From: Competibacter sp963695105
Lineage (GTDB): Bacteria; Pseudomonadota; Gammaproteobacteria; Competibacterales; Competibacteraceae
DNA: 64,000 bases
Assembly (NCBI GenBank): GCA_963695105.1
Contig: CAVOGC010000054.1
Coordinates: 1 to 64,000, forward strand
Direction of reading: 5' to 3'
Below are positions 25,983 to 35,068 of this stretch, one piece after another. A program made the position numbers and the translations under genes. Under the pieces are notes generated by a model. The model did no database searches, was not told the DNA's origin, and worked only from the letters and a program-made list of their open reading frames with translations. The first letter of the stretch is position 1. Every line of letters begins with the position of its first letter.

Positions 25983-26729
25983 ATGTATAAAATCGTGCTC
26001 ATCCGCCATGGCGAAAGCCAATGGAACAAGGAAAACCGCTTCACCGGCTGGCATGACGTCGATCTGTCCGAGAAGGGCCGCGAGGAAGCTCGGAAAGGCG
26101 GGCAGGCCCTGAAGAAGGAAGGCTACGTCTTCGATGTCGCCTTCACCTCGGTGCTCAAGCGCGCCATCCGCACCCTATGGACCGTGCTGGACGAAATGGA
26201 TCTGATGTGGATTCCAGTGCATCGGACCTGGCGGCTCAACGAGCGCCACTACGGTGGCCTAACCGGCTTGAACAAAGCGGAGACCGCCGCCCAGCACGGC
26301 GAGGAACAGGTCAAGATTTGGCGGCGCAGCTTCGACATTCCACCCCCGGCGCTGGAACCGACCGACCCGCGCTTCCCCACCAACGACCCCCGCTACGCTG
26401 GCCTCGACCCGCGCGTGCTGCCGGCCACCGAAAGCCTCAAGATCACCATCGAGCGCGTTCTGCCCTACTGGCATGACACCATCGTACCCACCATCCGCGC
26501 CGGAAAGCGCGTGGTGATCGCCGCGCATGGCAACAGCTTGCGGGCGCTGATCAAATATCTCGACGACATGTCCGACGAGGCAATCATCGCCCTGAACGTT
26601 CCGACCGGCGTGCCGCTGGTCTACGAACTCGATGCCAAGCTGCGGCCTACCAAGAGCTACTACCTCGCCGATCCAGAGGAACTCAAGAAACTGATGGACG
26701 CCGTCGCCAATCAAGGCAAGGCCAAGTAG
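25983..26729 (+). CDS. gpmA: 2,3-bisphosphoglycerate-dependent phosphoglycerate mutase
   Basis: Interconverts 3- and 2-phosphoglycerate in glycolysis and gluconeogenesis through a phosphohistidine. The 248-residue product begins MYKIVLIRHGESQWN with the phospho-acceptor His of RHG, then NRFTGWHDVDLSEKG, LNERHYGGL, and the second His in AAHGNSLRAL. In many relatives the spot between yibN-grxC-secB-gpsA and the ctp protease holds the cofactor-independent gpmI plus envC; here there is gpmA and no envC. Confidence 0.96.
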   Translation: MYKIVLIRHGESQWNKENRFTGWHDVDLSEKGREEARKGGQALKKEGYVFDVAFTSVLKRAIRTLWTVLDEMDLMWIPVHRTWRLNERHYGGLTGLNKAETAAQHGEEQVKIWRRSFDIPPPALEPTDPRFPTNDPRYAGLDPRVLPATESLKITIERVLPYWHDTIVPTIRAGKRVVIAAHGNSLRALIKYLDDMSDEAIIALNVPTGVPLVYELDAKLRPTKSYYLADPEELKKLMDAVANQGKAK

Positions 26730-26758
26730 ACCTCGCCCGCTGCCTTCGCCTCAACCAC

Positions 26759-26791
26759 TCCCGACACCGGCCTTTACGGTCGGTTTCGGGA
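26759..26791 (+). terminator. Hairpin after gpmA
   Basis: An imperfect 14-base stem (TCCCGA ends paired with TCGGGA) around TTTAC, 30 bases after the gpmA stop. The following bases are only weakly T-rich, so termination is probable rather than certain. Confidence 0.5.
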
Positions 26792-26931
26792 CTTCCTCAT
26801 ACTACATTCATCGAGCTTCGATAAATTTTCCAGTCCAAACCTGCATTATTTAGGCTTGTTTGGTTGTCTTATGAAATTCACCGATTGACTACTTGCGTTC
26901 TCCCCGCGCGATGAAGAATTCTGGAGCGAAG

Positions 26932-28269
26932 ATGAGTGCTGCAACCCGACACGGCCTGGCGCTGGCGTTGAGCTTTTTGGCGAGCGTTTCGCTGATGACG
27001 GTGCACGCCGTCTGGGCCGAGAAGGAACCAGCGACCGAAAACAACAAGTTGCCCTTGGACGAGTTACGCACTTTTACCGGCGTACTCGATGCCGTCAAGC
27101 AAGACTACGTGGAGCCGGTCAAGGACAAGGATCTGCTGGAAAACGCGATTCGCGGCATGCTGAGCAACCTTGATCCCCATTCCGCCTATCTGGACGCCGA
27201 AGCGTTCCAGGATTTGCAGATCGGCACGTCCGGCGAATTTGGCGGCCTGGGCATCGAAGTCGGGCAGGAAGACGGTTTTATCAAGATCATCGCCCCGATC
27301 GACGATACGCCCGCCCAGCGAGCTGGTCTTCGCGCCGGCGACTTGATCATCCGTCTGGACGACACCTCGGTTAAGGGCATGCCGCTGTCCGATGCGATCC
27401 AGCGGATGCGAGGCAAACCGAATACCTCGATCACTCTGACCATCGTCCGGGAAGGCAAGCCAAAACCGTTCAAGGTCAAGCTGGTCCGGGAAGTCATTCA
27501 GGTCAGGAGCGTCAAAAGCCGCCTGTTGGAACCGGGTTTTGGTTATCTGCGGATCACGCAGTTCCAGTCCAAGACCGCGGAGAACCTGAAGCAGGCGCTG
27601 CAAGAACTGGAACAACAGAACCAAAAGCCGCTGCAAGGACTGGTGCTGGACCTGCGCAACAACCCGGGCGGCGTGTTGAACGGCGCGGTGGATGTGGCGG
27701 ACGATTTCCTCGAGGATGGCGCCATCGTCCAGACCAAGGGACGCGGCAACGGCTCCGACCAAAGCTTCAAGGCCACGCCGGGTGATTTACTGAAAGGCGC
27801 GCCGCTAGTGGTACTGGTTAACGGTGGTTCCGCTTCAGCCTCGGAAATCGTCGCGGGCGCGCTACAGGATCACCGTCGGGCGCTGATTCTGGGCGAGCGC
27901 ACCTTCGGCAAGGGCTCGGTGCAAACCATTTTGCCCTTGGGCAACGGCACGGCGGTCAAACTGACCACGGCGCGCTACTACACCCCGAACGGCCGTTCCA
28001 TTCAGGCCGAGGGCATCGAACCCGACATCAAGCTCAAATCGCTAAAGATCGCCGCCGCCGATGCCGACGCGAATTTCATCAAGGAATCCGACCTGTCCGG
28101 CCACCTGAGCAACGACCGCAACGGCCAGACCGACGGCGAAGCGCCGGATGGCGCTAACTCCACAACCGCCGACAACGAAGCTGATCCCACACAAAGCGAC
28201 TACGCGCTCTACGAAGCCCTGAACCTGCTCAGAGGCATGTCCTTGCTGCAAGATCGCAAAAACGGCTGA
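26932..28269 (+). CDS. C-terminal processing peptidase (S41 family)
   Basis: A 445-residue periplasmic serine protease with a signal peptide (about 8-29). A PDZ domain follows (FGGLGIEV to about 185), then the S41 catalytic core. The Ser/Lys dyad is S302 in GGSASASEI and K327 in GERTFGKGSV, 25 residues apart as in E. coli Prc. The Asp-rich tail is variable. Family members process or degrade periplasmic proteins and control cell-wall hydrolases. ATG 26932 follows GGAG; an upstream TTG and ATG are less well placed. The DJ-1 gene follows by 58 bases. Confidence 0.94.
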   Translation: MSAATRHGLALALSFLASVSLMTVHAVWAEKEPATENNKLPLDELRTFTGVLDAVKQDYVEPVKDKDLLENAIRGMLSNLDPHSAYLDAEAFQDLQIGTSGEFGGLGIEVGQEDGFIKIIAPIDDTPAQRAGLRAGDLIIRLDDTSVKGMPLSDAIQRMRGKPNTSITLTIVREGKPKPFKVKLVREVIQVRSVKSRLLEPGFGYLRITQFQSKTAENLKQALQELEQQNQKPLQGLVLDLRNNPGGVLNGAVDVADDFLEDGAIVQTKGRGNGSDQSFKATPGDLLKGAPLVVLVNGGSASASEIVAGALQDHRRALILGERTFGKGSVQTILPLGNGTAVKLTTARYYTPNGRSIQAEGIEPDIKLKSLKIAAADADANFIKESDLSGHLSNDRNGQTDGEAPDGANSTTADNEADPTQSDYALYEALNLLRGMSLLQDRKNG

Positions 28270-28327
28270 ACGGAACGCCGGCCGGCCCACCACCCTCGAA
28301 CCCGCATCCCCCGGAAGAAAGTTTGCC

Positions 28328-28873
28328 ATGGCCACCGTACTCGTCCCGCTCGCCCAAGGCTGCGAAGAACTGGAAGCTGTCACCATCATTGACCTGCTGC
28401 GCCGCGCCGACGTCACCGTGGTGGTCGCGGGGCTGGAAACCGGAACAGTGACGGCTTCGCGCGGGGTCATGCTACTCCCCGAAACCACGCTGACCGAGGT
28501 TCAGGATCGGGATTTCGACATGGTGGTGCTGCCCGGCGGTCTCGGCGGCGCGCAGCGACTGGAAGCCGACCGGCGGATCGCGGCACTACTGCGGCGGATG
28601 GCGGAACAGGGCCGCTATGTCGCCGCCATTTGCGCCGCGCCGCGGGTGCTGGCCAGCGCCGGTTTGCTGAATAATCGTGAAGCCACCGCCTATCCGGGCA
28701 TTCTCGACGATCAGGAAGGCATCAAGACCAGCAGCGCCGCCGTGGTGCGCGACGGCACCTTCATTACCTCGCGCGGTCCCGGCACCGCCATGGATTTCGC
28801 CCTGACCCTGATTGAAGTTTTGTGCGGGCGCGGCCAACGCGACACAGTGGAAGCCGCATTGCAACGCTCCTGA
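28328..28873 (+). CDS. DJ-1/PfpI family protein (YajL type)
   Basis: A 181-residue protein of the DJ-1 superfamily. The reactive Cys is at 102 in AAICAAP, with the partnering Glu in GCEELEAV (residues 14-15). VLPGGLGGAQRL and the TSRGPGTAMDFAL segment are also conserved. YajL/DJ-1 proteins protect against oxidative and carbonyl stress; exact activity (chaperone, deglycase or other) is debated for the family. GAAAG precedes the ATG. Confidence 0.92.
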   Translation: MATVLVPLAQGCEELEAVTIIDLLRRADVTVVVAGLETGTVTASRGVMLLPETTLTEVQDRDFDMVVLPGGLGGAQRLEADRRIAALLRRMAEQGRYVAAICAAPRVLASAGLLNNREATAYPGILDDQEGIKTSSAAVVRDGTFITSRGPGTAMDFALTLIEVLCGRGQRDTVEAALQRS

Positions 28874-28879
28874 ACGTCT

Positions 28880-30568
28880 TCAGGCATCCGTCGACCAAGC
28901 GCCGAGCAGCAAACCGACGCCGACGCCGCCCAACAGCCAGATCAGCAGCGGTGTCTGCCAAATATCGATGCTGTTTTGAGCGTTGAATCCCAGCAGCACC
29001 GCGGCGCAGACCATCAGCGCGGCGCCCACCACGGAATGAAAATTGCGCCGGTTGGCGCGACGCAGATCACGCCGCAAATATTCCGTTTCTTGCTTGTGCA
29101 GTTGCACCGTCAGCCCACCGGCGTTCGCCTGCCGGAGCAGGTGATAAACCAGATTTGGCAGATCCGGTGTCTGGTCGATCCAGCGCGGTATGTGATATTT
29201 AATGCGCCTGATGAAGGAGCGCGGGCCAACCCGGTCGCGCATCCAGCTTTCCAGAAACGGTTTGGCGGTCTTCCACAGATCCAGTTCGGGATCGAGTTGC
29301 CGCCCCAATCCCTCAATATTGAGCAGGGTCTTTTGCAGCAGCATGAGCTGCGGTTGCACTTCCATGTTGAAGCGGCGGGCGGTCTGAAACAGTGTCAGCA
29401 GAAAAACGCCGAAGGAGATATCCTTGAGTGGACGGTCGAAGATCGGCTCCGACACGGTGCGGATGGCCGACTCAAATTCGTCTATCCGGGTTTCCGCCGG
29501 CACCCAGCCGGATTCGATATGCAGTTCCGCCACCCGGCGGTAATCGCGGTGAAAAAACGCCAGGAAGTTTTCCGCCAGGTAATGCTGGTCGGTCGGGCTC
29601 AACGTACCGATGATGCCGAAGTCCACGGCGATGTAGCTGGGATTGTCCGGATGTTCGGCGTTGACGAAGATGTTGCCGGGATGCATGTCCGCGTGAAAAA
29701 AACTGTCGCGGAATACCTGGGTAAAAAAAACCTCCACCCCCCGTTCCGACAGCTTCTTCAAATCCACTCCGCGCCGCCGCAGCTCGGCGATATCGCCCAC
29801 GGGGACACCGTGGATCTGCTCCATCACCAGCACCTCGCGGCGGGTCTCCGGCCAGAATACCTCGGGTACGTACAGGACCGGGGAGTTCTGGAAATTGCGC
29901 CGCAGTTGGCTGGCGTTGGCGGCCTCGCGAATCAGATCCAGTTCATCGAAAATGGTCTTTTCATACTCGGTCACAACCTCAACCGGCCGCAGCCGGCGTC
30001 CCTCTCGCCAGTAGCGCTGCGCCAGGCTAGCGATGATGTACAGCAGTTCCACATCGCGGCGGATGGTCTTTTCGATGCCGGGTCGCACCACCTTGACCAC
30101 CACCTGCCGACCGCCGCGCAAGCGGGCGGTATGCACTTGGGCAATCGAGGCGGAAGCCAGCGGCTGAAAACTGAATTCTTCGAAAAACGCCTCCAGCGGC
30201 TGGCCGTAGGCTTTCTCGACGATGGCCCGCGCCCGCTCGCCAGGAAAGGGCGGCACCCGGTCTTGCAGCTTGGCCAGCTCCAGAGCGATATCGTCCGGCA
30301 GCAGGTCGCGGCGAGTGGACAGCATTTGTCCGAACTTGACGAAGATCGGCCCCAAATCTTCCAGCGTCAGGCGAATGCGGGCGCCGCGCGGCAGATCCAG
30401 TTGCTGGCGTGGCACCCAGTTCCACGGCAACAGGTGCCGCAGAAAGCCGATCGGCCGAAACAGATGGGTCGCCAGCACGATGTCGTCCAGACCGTGGCGC
30501 ACCAACACCCGGTTGATGTGCAGCAAGCGCAGCAATTGGGCGGGGCCGAACATGCGAAGTTCGCGCAT
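28880..30568 (-). CDS. ubiB: Ubiquinone biosynthesis accessory factor UbiB
   Basis: A 562-residue atypical kinase-like ATPase needed for ubiquinone synthesis. The family KxGQ motif is in FVKFGQMLSTRRDLLP. An Ala-rich nucleotide loop (QPLASASIAQVHTARL) follows, then VVKVVRPG, and the catalytic HADMHPGN and DFGIIG. Two C-terminal transmembrane segments (about 508-530 and 537-558) anchor it. It is last in hslVU-DUF971-ubiE-ubiJ-ubiB, 14 bases after ubiJ. Confidence 0.96.
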   Translation of the reverse strand: MRELRMFGPAQLLRLLHINRVLVRHGLDDIVLATHLFRPIGFLRHLLPWNWVPRQQLDLPRGARIRLTLEDLGPIFVKFGQMLSTRRDLLPDDIALELAKLQDRVPPFPGERARAIVEKAYGQPLEAFFEEFSFQPLASASIAQVHTARLRGGRQVVVKVVRPGIEKTIRRDVELLYIIASLAQRYWREGRRLRPVEVVTEYEKTIFDELDLIREAANASQLRRNFQNSPVLYVPEVFWPETRREVLVMEQIHGVPVGDIAELRRRGVDLKKLSERGVEVFFTQVFRDSFFHADMHPGNIFVNAEHPDNPSYIAVDFGIIGTLSPTDQHYLAENFLAFFHRDYRRVAELHIESGWVPAETRIDEFESAIRTVSEPIFDRPLKDISFGVFLLTLFQTARRFNMEVQPQLMLLQKTLLNIEGLGRQLDPELDLWKTAKPFLESWMRDRVGPRSFIRRIKYHIPRWIDQTPDLPNLVYHLLRQANAGGLTVQLHKQETEYLRRDLRRANRRNFHSVVGAALMVCAAVLLGFNAQNSIDIWQTPLLIWLLGGVGVGLLLGAWSTDA

Positions 30569-30582
30569 TGACAGAAAAGAGC

Positions 30583-31194
30583 CTAAACCGGCTCGCCGGC
30601 CATCGGCCGCCGGCGCAGGCGTTCGACCCGCGCGGCCAGCCGGTCGGTGTCTTCGCGCAGGAGGTCCACGGCATTCAAAAACCGCTCGATCATTGGGCGC
30701 GGCGGCAACAAACGCAGCTCCTGTTGCAAATACTCGCCGCTATCGCGCAGCAGGACATCGCCAGTCCGCCCGCTCCAGGCACGCAGGCCATGCCACAAGC
30801 CGCTGAGGTGACGAGCGGCCACATCTCCGACAACCCGCGACAGTTGCTCTTCCCAGTCGATGTCCAGCCGCGCCAGAATGGCTTGGAACTCCCGCCCCAC
30901 CCCGACATCGCCCTCGATGGCGATCTCGCCGCCATCGGCGCGCCGCCCGCGCCATTGCCGGAACAGCGCCGCAGGCGTGGCACGAATCCGCACGCTGGGT
31001 TCAACCTCACAGCGGTCCGTTACTTGAATGCCGCCGGGCTCGGGCAGCAGATAGAAGGTGATCGCCATGCCGCTCGGTTCGACCGCGATTACGTGACCGC
31101 TCAGCGCGCCCAAGCGAGCGAGCACCTCCGGGTCCAGGCGCAAAACCAGGTTGAGCGCGGTCTCCAAACTGGCGGCGATCACAGCGGGTGTCAC
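30583..31194 (-). CDS. ubiJ: Ubiquinone biosynthesis accessory factor UbiJ (SCP2 domain)
   Basis: A 203-residue protein between ubiE and ubiB, with an N-terminal sterol-carrier-protein (SCP2) domain that holds hydrophobic ubiquinone intermediates in the Ubi complex. The helical C-terminus (DLLREDTDRLAARVERLRRRP) forms the coiled coil seen in UbiJ. The GTG start at 31194 has AGGAG 7 bases upstream; a longer frame has no better signal. Confidence 0.9.
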   Translation of the reverse strand: MTPAVIAASLETALNLVLRLDPEVLARLGALSGHVIAVEPSGMAITFYLLPEPGGIQVTDRCEVEPSVRIRATPAALFRQWRGRRADGGEIAIEGDVGVGREFQAILARLDIDWEEQLSRVVGDVAARHLSGLWHGLRAWSGRTGDVLLRDSGEYLQQELRLLPPRPMIERFLNAVDLLREDTDRLAARVERLRRRPMAGEPV

Positions 31195-31240
31195 GCGAGG
31201 CTCCTGGATAGGATGGGGTCGGAGAAGAGATTGAGGAGGA

Positions 31241-31990
31241 TCAAAACTTGTAGCCGCGATGCACCGCAACAATGCCACCGGTCAAGTTGAAGTACTGGCA
31301 ACGCTCAAAGCCCGCCGCCTCCATCAGCCGTAGCAGGGTTTCCTGATCTGGATGCAGGCGGATGGACTCGGCCAGATAACGGTAGCTGGCGGCATCGCCG
31401 GCCACCAACTGGCCCAGGACGGGCAGCACCGCGAAGGAATACAGATCGTAGGCCGGCTTCAGGCCCGGCGCGATCGGATGGGAAAACTCCAGGATGACCG
31501 CCCGCCCGCCCGGCTTGAGCGCCCGATACATATCCGCCAGCGCTCGCTCCTTGCGGGTCACGTTGCGCAGTCCGAAGCCAATGGTGATGCAATCGAAGGT
31601 ATGATCGGGAAACGGCAGTTGCTCGGCATCGAGCTGGGCGTAGGCGATATTGCCCACCGCGCCCTCGTCGATCAGCCGCCTGCGACCCTCGCCCAACATG
31701 CGGGCGTTGATGTCGGATAGCACCACCAGTCCCTTCGGCCCGACCAGAGGCAGCAATCGACCGGTCAGATCGCCGGTGCCGCCGGCCAGATCCAGCACCC
31801 GCTCGCCCGGTCGCACGCCGCTGACGCTCACCGCAAACCGCTTCCATAAACGGTGTACACCGAGCGACATCAGATCGTTCATCAGATCGTACTTGCGGGC
31901 AACGGAATCGAACACGTCCGCCACCTTGCGGGCCTTCTCGGCGGCGGCCACTTTCTGGTAGCCGAAATGCGTGGTTTCGGGGTGTTCCAT
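31241..31990 (-). CDS. ubiE: Ubiquinone/menaquinone biosynthesis C-methyltransferase
   Basis: SAM-dependent C-methylation step of ubiquinone synthesis. The 249-residue product shows VFDSVARKYDLMNDLMS, the SAM site VLDLAGGTGDLT, YAQLDAEQLPFPD, and the family signature FGLRNVTRKERAL, then PGGRAVILEFS. The frame extends to a TTG at 32011, but ATG 31990 with AGGA about 10 bases upstream is preferred. It lies between DUF971 and ubiJ. Confidence 0.96.
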   Translation of the reverse strand: MEHPETTHFGYQKVAAAEKARKVADVFDSVARKYDLMNDLMSLGVHRLWKRFAVSVSGVRPGERVLDLAGGTGDLTGRLLPLVGPKGLVVLSDINARMLGEGRRRLIDEGAVGNIAYAQLDAEQLPFPDHTFDCITIGFGLRNVTRKERALADMYRALKPGGRAVILEFSHPIAPGLKPAYDLYSFAVLPVLGQLVAGDAASYRYLAESIRLHPDQETLLRLMEAAGFERCQYFNLTGGIVAVHRGYKF

Positions 31991-32019
31991 GCTCGCGGGT
32001 TCCTGGGACAAATACCGGT

Positions 32020-32376
32020 TCAGATCGGGCGCTGGTGACCGGCTTCGGCCAGCCGCCGCAGATAATCCTGCCAGTTGCGCTCCTGATTCACGCCCAGATC
32101 ATACAGGATGTTCCAGGAATACAGGCCGGTCGAGTGGCCGTCGTCGAACACCAGCTTGACCGCGTAGTGGCCCACCGGTTCGATGGCGCTGATGTTGACC
32201 GTCTCCTTACCGATCACCAGGGTGGCGCTGCCGGGTCCGTGGCCGCGTACTTCGGCCGAGGGCGAAAACACCCGCAGGTACTCGCAGGGCAACTCGAAGC
32301 GCGCGCCGTCCTCGAAGGCGACTTCCAGAACGCGGGACACCTGGCGCAGTTTGATTTCGGTGGGATGCGTGCTCAT
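32020..32376 (-). CDS. DUF971 protein
   Basis: A 118-residue DUF971 protein (IKLRQVSRVLEVAFEDG near the start; then GHYAVKLVFDDGHSTGLYSWNIL). The domain is also found in GBBH-type hydroxylases and iron-sulfur-related proteins; alone its function is unknown. It sits between hslU and ubiE, a conserved gammaproteobacterial position, 9 bases after hslU. Confidence 0.9.
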   Translation of the reverse strand: MSTHPTEIKLRQVSRVLEVAFEDGARFELPCEYLRVFSPSAEVRGHGPGSATLVIGKETVNISAIEPVGHYAVKLVFDDGHSTGLYSWNILYDLGVNQERNWQDYLRRLAEAGHQRPI

Positions 32377-32385
32377 GGTCGGGCT

Positions 32386-33720
32386 TCACAGAATGTAACG
32401 GGTTAGATCTTCGTGCTTGATCAGTTCGCCCAAATGGGCGTCGACATAGGCCAGATCGACGGTCACCGCCTGACCGGAACGGTCGGGCGCTTCGAAGGAA
32501 ATCGTTTCCAGCAGCCGCTCCATGACAGTGTGCAGGCGGCGGGCGCCGATGTTTTCGGTGCGTTCGTTGACCTGGCAGGCGACCTCGGCCAGGCGGCGCA
32601 CCCCATCCGCCGCAAACTTCAAACCGACGCCTTCGGTTTTCAGCAGCGCCGTGTACTGTTCGGTGAGAGAGGCATCCGGTTCGGTCAGAATCCGCACGAA
32701 ATCCTCGGTGCTCAGAGCGCTGAGTTCCACCCGTATTGGCAAGCGGCCCTGTAATTCGGGGATCAGATCGGACGGTTTGGCCAGATGGAATGCCCCGGAG
32801 GCGATAAAAAGGATGTGGTCGGTGCGCACCATGCCGTACTTGGTGGAAACGGTACAGCCTTCCACCAGTGGCAGCAGATCGCGCTGTACGCCCTCGCGCG
32901 AGACATCCGGGCCGCCGTACTCGCCGCGCTTGGCCACCTTGTCGATTTCGTCGATGAAGACGATACCGTTCTGCTCCACCGCCGCCAGCGCCCTGAGTTT
33001 CAGTTCGTCCTCGTTGATCATCTTGGCCGCTTCCTCTTCCTGTAGCAGCTTGAGGGCGTCCTGCACCTTGAGCTTGCGGGTGCGAGTGCGGCCACTGCTC
33101 AGGTTCTGAAACAGGCTTTGCAACTGGCTGGTCATTTCTTCCATGCCGGGCGGCGCCATGATCTCCACCCCCACCGGCCGGGCCGTAACCTCGATTTCGA
33201 TTTCACGGTCGTCCAGATCGCCCTTGAGCAGACGGTCACGCATCTTTTGTCGGGTCGTGGAGTGATCCGCTTGCTGCGGTTCGTTGGCGAACCCGACGCT
33301 GCGCGGCTTCGGCAACAGCGTGTCCAGCACCCGCTCGCAGGCGGCTTCCTCGGCGTGGTGACGAACCCTGTGCATCTCCTCCTCGCGCACCATCTTGACC
33401 GCTCCGTCCATCAGATCGCGGATGATGGATTCCACGTCCCGGCCCACGTAGCCGACCTCGGTGAATTTGGTGGCCTCGACCTTGATGAAGGGCGCACCGG
33501 CCAGTTTGGCCAGCCGTCGGGCGATTTCGGTCTTGCCCACCCCGGTCGGGCCGATCATCAGAATATTTTTCGGGGTGATTTCGTTGCCCAGCGCCGGCTC
33601 GACCCGCATCCGCCGCCAACGGTTGCGCAGGGCGATGGCCACAGCCCGCTTGGCGGCATCCTGCCCGATAATGTGTTTGTCCAGTTCCTGGGCGATTTCT
33701 CGGGGGGTCATCTCCGACAT
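32386..33720 (-). CDS. hslU: ATP-dependent protease ATPase subunit HslU
   Basis: The unfoldase of the HslUV protease. The 444-residue product begins MSEMTPREIAQELDKHIIGQ. It has the Walker A loop GPTGVGKTE (about 52), the pore motif GYVGRD, an I domain (about 110-240), Walker B VFIDEIDKVA, sensor segments and the C-terminal DLTRYIL that docks into HslV. It lies 67 bases after hslV. Confidence 0.97.
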   Translation of the reverse strand: MSEMTPREIAQELDKHIIGQDAAKRAVAIALRNRWRRMRVEPALGNEITPKNILMIGPTGVGKTEIARRLAKLAGAPFIKVEATKFTEVGYVGRDVESIIRDLMDGAVKMVREEEMHRVRHHAEEAACERVLDTLLPKPRSVGFANEPQQADHSTTRQKMRDRLLKGDLDDREIEIEVTARPVGVEIMAPPGMEEMTSQLQSLFQNLSSGRTRTRKLKVQDALKLLQEEEAAKMINEDELKLRALAAVEQNGIVFIDEIDKVAKRGEYGGPDVSREGVQRDLLPLVEGCTVSTKYGMVRTDHILFIASGAFHLAKPSDLIPELQGRLPIRVELSALSTEDFVRILTEPDASLTEQYTALLKTEGVGLKFAADGVRRLAEVACQVNERTENIGARRLHTVMERLLETISFEAPDRSGQAVTVDLAYVDAHLGELIKHEDLTRYIL

Positions 33721-33787
33721 GCTGGGCTACCGTTTGGACGTGTGAGGTAAAGATAAACCGGCGGGCGCACCGATCCCAAACAGCGCA

Positions 33788-34330
33788 TCACGCGGCCGCC
33801 AGTTCTTCGAGGGTCAGATTCTCGTTGGTGTATATGCAGATGCCGGCGGCAATTTTCAAGGCCTGTTCGACGATGGTCCGCGCGTCCAGTTCGGTATGCT
33901 TGAGCAGCGCTTGGGCGGCGGCTTGGGCGTAAGCGCCTCCAGAACCGATCGCCGCCAGATCGTTTTCCGGCTCGATCACGTCGCCGTTACCGGAAAGGAT
34001 CAGGGTAGCGTGGGGGTCGGCGACGATCAGCAGCGCTTCCAGGCGCCGCAACAAGCGGTCGGTGCGCCAGTCCTTGGCCAGTTCCACCGCAGCCCGGGTC
34101 AGGTTGCCGCCATGTTTTTCCAGCTTGCCTTCGAAGCGCTCGAACAGCGTGAAGGCATCCGCGGTGCCGCCCGCGAACCCCGCGATCACCTTGTTCTGAT
34201 ACAGACGCCGCACCTTGCGGGCGTTGCCCTTCATCACGGTGTTACCCAACGTCACTTGGCCGTCGCCGCCAATCACAACCTGGCCGTTACGGCGCACGGC
34301 CAGCACCGTGGTGCCATGCAATGATTCCAT
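33788..34330 (-). CDS. hslV: ATP-dependent protease peptidase subunit HslV
   Basis: The proteasome-like peptidase partner of HslU. The 180-residue product begins MESLHGTTVLAVRRNGQVVIGGDGQVT; the short leader is removed to expose the catalytic N-terminal Thr of TTVLA. GAGGAYAQAAA-type residues (IGSGGAYAQAAAQAL) and the C-terminal ICIYTN are conserved. First gene of the hslVU-ubi group. Its promoter must lie between here and 34410. Confidence 0.97.
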   Translation of the reverse strand: MESLHGTTVLAVRRNGQVVIGGDGQVTLGNTVMKGNARKVRRLYQNKVIAGFAGGTADAFTLFERFEGKLEKHGGNLTRAAVELAKDWRTDRLLRRLEALLIVADPHATLILSGNGDVIEPENDLAAIGSGGAYAQAAAQALLKHTELDARTIVEQALKIAAGICIYTNENLTLEELAAA

Positions 34331-34410
34331 GCGATTGCCTCTTGATAGTGTGCGGGATTGTACACGATATCCGGGATACGGCAGAGGGAACCACGTCTAC
34401 TCCGGCCGCC

Positions 34411-34454
34411 GCACAAAAAGAAGCCCCGGTCACAAGGGGGAATGGAACCGGGGC
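34411..34454 (-). terminator. Rho-independent terminator after the RimO-like fragment gene
   Basis: On the minus strand GCCCCGGT pairs with ACCGGGGC across a 16-base loop, followed by TTCTTTTT. It lies 20 bases after the stop of the gene at 34474. Confidence 0.75.
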
Positions 34455-34473
34455 GAATTGATATCCGGTTTGG

Positions 34474-34869
34474 CTAACCGGACATAGCCCGCTCAGGGAG
34501 GGAAGCGGACAGGCGTAAGGGCTTACGCTTACCTTCTGAGATCAGGACAATTCGAGAAAGTTCAATGGCGCTCAACGCGACTTCTGGCAAGTTTCCACCG
34601 AGTCGGTGCTCGCCAATACGTACCCCCGCCATGGCCTGTTCCAGCGCCGCCTTGGCCGGTTTGCCCAAATCCGCCAGTACCGTTATCCAAGCTGTAGAGC
34701 TTGTGGAACAGGCATCCGCCACCACCAGATCCGCCGCTTGATAGGTACACGCCAGGTCGTGGCCCTCGGCTCGCAAACGGCTCAGGATTTGTTCGGAGTC
34801 CACACCATCGCCTTGGGCAACCAAGGCTGACAAAACCGATTTTGAGGGAAGATTCATGGGATCACACAT
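34474..34869 (-). CDS. Stand-alone, degenerate RimO/MiaB N-terminal (UPF0004-like) domain
   Basis: A 131-residue protein (from ATG 34869; a TTG at 34941 and ATG at 34857 are alternatives, none with a strong ribosome site). Residues about 10-80 align without gaps to the N-terminal cluster domain of RimO: VDSEQILSRLRAEGHDL and YQAADLVVADAC match VDSERILTELRTEGYDV and YDDADMVIVNTC. Of the three cluster Cys, the first is Ala18, the second is kept (Cys54, the expected 36 residues on) and the third is missing. There is no radical-SAM or TRAM domain. It has its own terminator. A decayed paralogue or a repurposed small protein. Confidence 0.6.
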   Translation of the reverse strand: MCDPMNLPSKSVLSALVAQGDGVDSEQILSRLRAEGHDLACTYQAADLVVADACSTSSTAWITVLADLGKPAKAALEQAMAGVRIGEHRLGGNLPEVALSAIELSRIVLISEGKRKPLRLSASLPERAMSG

Positions 34870-35068
34870 GCGGGTGGACTCGAAATGAAACGGTGGCATC
34901 GGGCCATCGGCCGGAAACCCGAAAAATTTGCAGCGATGCAATCTTGCGAATCAAGCTGGAAAATAGCTATATTGCGAGCCTTTAATAGTCCGTCAAAGCA
35001 CCACCACCCGCGCGTCGGCGACGGTGCGTCTTGGATCGGCCAACAGCATCCCTAAGGTTTCAGCAGCC

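Noticed and set aside
28976..30571. 531-codon open frame antisense to ubiB
   Set aside because: Same reason: low-complexity Gln/His-rich product opposite a gene with clear catalytic motifs.
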